Assembly: GCA_013813605.1 (NCBI GenBank)
Contig: JACCRL010000207.1
Coordinates: 1 to 8,681 of the forward strand
Reading direction: 5' to 3'
DNA from: Gemmatimonadaceae bacterium
GTDB lineage: Bacteria > Gemmatimonadota > Gemmatimonadetes > Gemmatimonadales > Gemmatimonadaceae
DNA length: 8,681 nucleotides
Position 1 is the stretch's first letter. Each line of letters begins with the position of its first letter. Shown here in pieces: positions 7,914 to 8,681 of this stretch. Both the position numbers and the translations under genes were made by a program. The notes below the pieces were generated by a model, which ran no database searches, was not told the DNA's origin, and saw only the letters and a program-made list of their open reading frames with translations.

Positions 7914-8681
7914 ACCGGACGCCGAACGTCAACGTCGCCCACTTCGACTCGTAGTCGATTGTCGTATCGCCGCGGGCGCGCTGCATGTTGATGAACTTCA
8001 CATACCACGCGCCGCGGGACGAGATGCGCACGCGGGCGGTGCCGTCTGCGTCGGTGCGCACCGTCTGGGGCCTGATGCGGCTGCCCGAGGGCGTCCGACC
8101 TCCGGCGATGACGATCTGGTTCGGTACGGGCGACCCGTCAGTCAGCGCGCGCACGCGAAGAATTCTGCCCGTCCGCATCGAGTACGGGTTGTCGAGCGGC
8201 ACCAGCTCGGCGGGGTATCCAAGGACGGTGTCGAAGCCATCGGTGCGCTCGGCGCCGACCTGAATCAGCGCCTTGACGTGTTTGGAGTATCGCTCGCGCG
8301 CAGCCAGGCCCGTCTCGCCGCTCCGCCGTCGGGCAGCGAGGACGTCGTTGACGCCGTCGGAAGCGAGGTACTCGTTGAATTCCTTTGCCTCGAGCTTTAT
8401 CTCACGGGTGCGAAGAGAGGCGGCAAGCATGTACGTGCCGGCCTCGCTGGTTCTGAGGGAGATGCTGCTGGCTGTGCCGGTCGTGTCCCACATCGTCGTA
8501 TCGAGCATCGTCCTCCCCGACGGGCCGAGCAGGGAGAGATCGCGCAGCCGGTTGCGGGAAACGAAGTTCTCGCTGGTAGTAAACGTTCCGTTGAGCACGC
8601 GGACATTCACCGAACTGCCCGGCGTCACGAAAAAGGCGGCGGGCTTGAGGAACAGGTCGTGGGCAGTGAGCGCGCCCGCAA
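7912..8681 (-). CDS. DUF4198 (NikM-like) secreted protein (5' end outside window)
   Basis: The 255 visible residues belong to the DUF4198 family, annotated in places as a periplasmic nickel-uptake or NikM-like component; its role is not firmly established. The visible start, AGALTAHDLFLKPAAFFVTPGSSVNVRVLNGTF, looks like the end of a signal peptide (cleavage probably after LTA) followed by the family's HDLFLKP...PG opening. The N-terminal His-Asp after cleavage could serve as a metal ligand. The C-terminal half is a beta-rich domain with VRTDADGTARVRISSRGAWYVKFINM and ends in DYESKWATLTFGVR, typical of the family. An internal GTG at 8626-8628 is not the true start because the frame stays open to the window edge with family sequence. 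The TAG stop at 7912-7914 is three bases before hslV and in the same reading frame. Nickel binding is a family-level guess, and no transporter genes are visible here. Confidence 0.82.
   Translation of the reverse strand, partial: AGALTAHDLFLKPAAFFVTPGSSVNVRVLNGTFTTSENFVSRNRLRDLSLLGPSGRTMLDTTMWDTTGTASSISLRTSEAGTYMLAASLRTREIKLEAKEFNEYLASDGVNDVLAARRRSGETGLAARERYSKHVKALIQVGAERTDGFDTVLGYPAELVPLDNPYSMRTGRILRVRALTDGSPVPNQIVIAGGRTPSGSRIRPQTVRTDADGTARVRISSRGAWYVKFINMQRARGDTTIDYESKWATLTFGVR

Noticed and set aside
8397..8628. Complete DUF4198 gene starting at the internal GTG 8626-8628
   Set aside because: The same frame continues upstream to the window edge and encodes the HDLFLKP motif and signal-peptide end, so the true start lies outside the window.

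Overview
This is a chromosomal segment of a high-GC bacterium with seven complete genes and two that run off the window edges. Everything is on the minus strand except one lipoprotein gene. The likely source is the Gemmatimonadota or a nearby member of the FCB group. The reasons are the high GC content, strong G/C preference at third codon positions, scarce Shine-Dalgarno sequences, and a sigma-54 activator whose post-AAA linker resembles FCB-type activators. This placement is inference, because there is no rRNA or other marker gene here.

Layout on the minus strand, read from high to low coordinates:
(1) A secreted DUF4198 (NikM-like) protein, cut at the window's right edge, is followed three bases later by hslV and then hslU, which overlaps hslV by one base. 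This looks like one transcription unit encoding the HslUV (ClpQY) ATP-dependent protease plus an envelope protein.
(2) argF (ornithine carbamoyltransferase) is followed after 33 bases by a pyridoxamine-oxidase-like FMN/split-barrel gene. The unit ends at a perfect 8-bp hairpin that begins on the stop codon.
(3) gcvT (glycine-cleavage T protein), a MoaB/MogA-type molybdopterin protein and a sigma-54-dependent activator are packed with no spacing or with overlapping start and stop codons. The activator is cut at the left edge. Gcv, molybdopterin and regulator genes have no obvious biochemical link, so shared transcription does not prove shared function.

The single plus-strand gene, at 4654-5829, encodes a lipoprotein of the PQQ-dependent glucose/sorbosone dehydrogenase family. 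It diverges from argF across an 86-base spacer that holds an AT-rich -10-like core readable on both strands. It converges on hslU across an 82-base spacer that holds a long hairpin terminator.

The content is mostly housekeeping. I see no mobile element, CRISPR array, RNA gene or defence locus, and no convincing undescribed system. The best items for a second look are the sigma-54 activator's receiver domain, which lacks the phospho-acceptor aspartate, and the coupling of a DUF4198 envelope protein to hslVU. No gene-free stretch exceeds about 106 bases.
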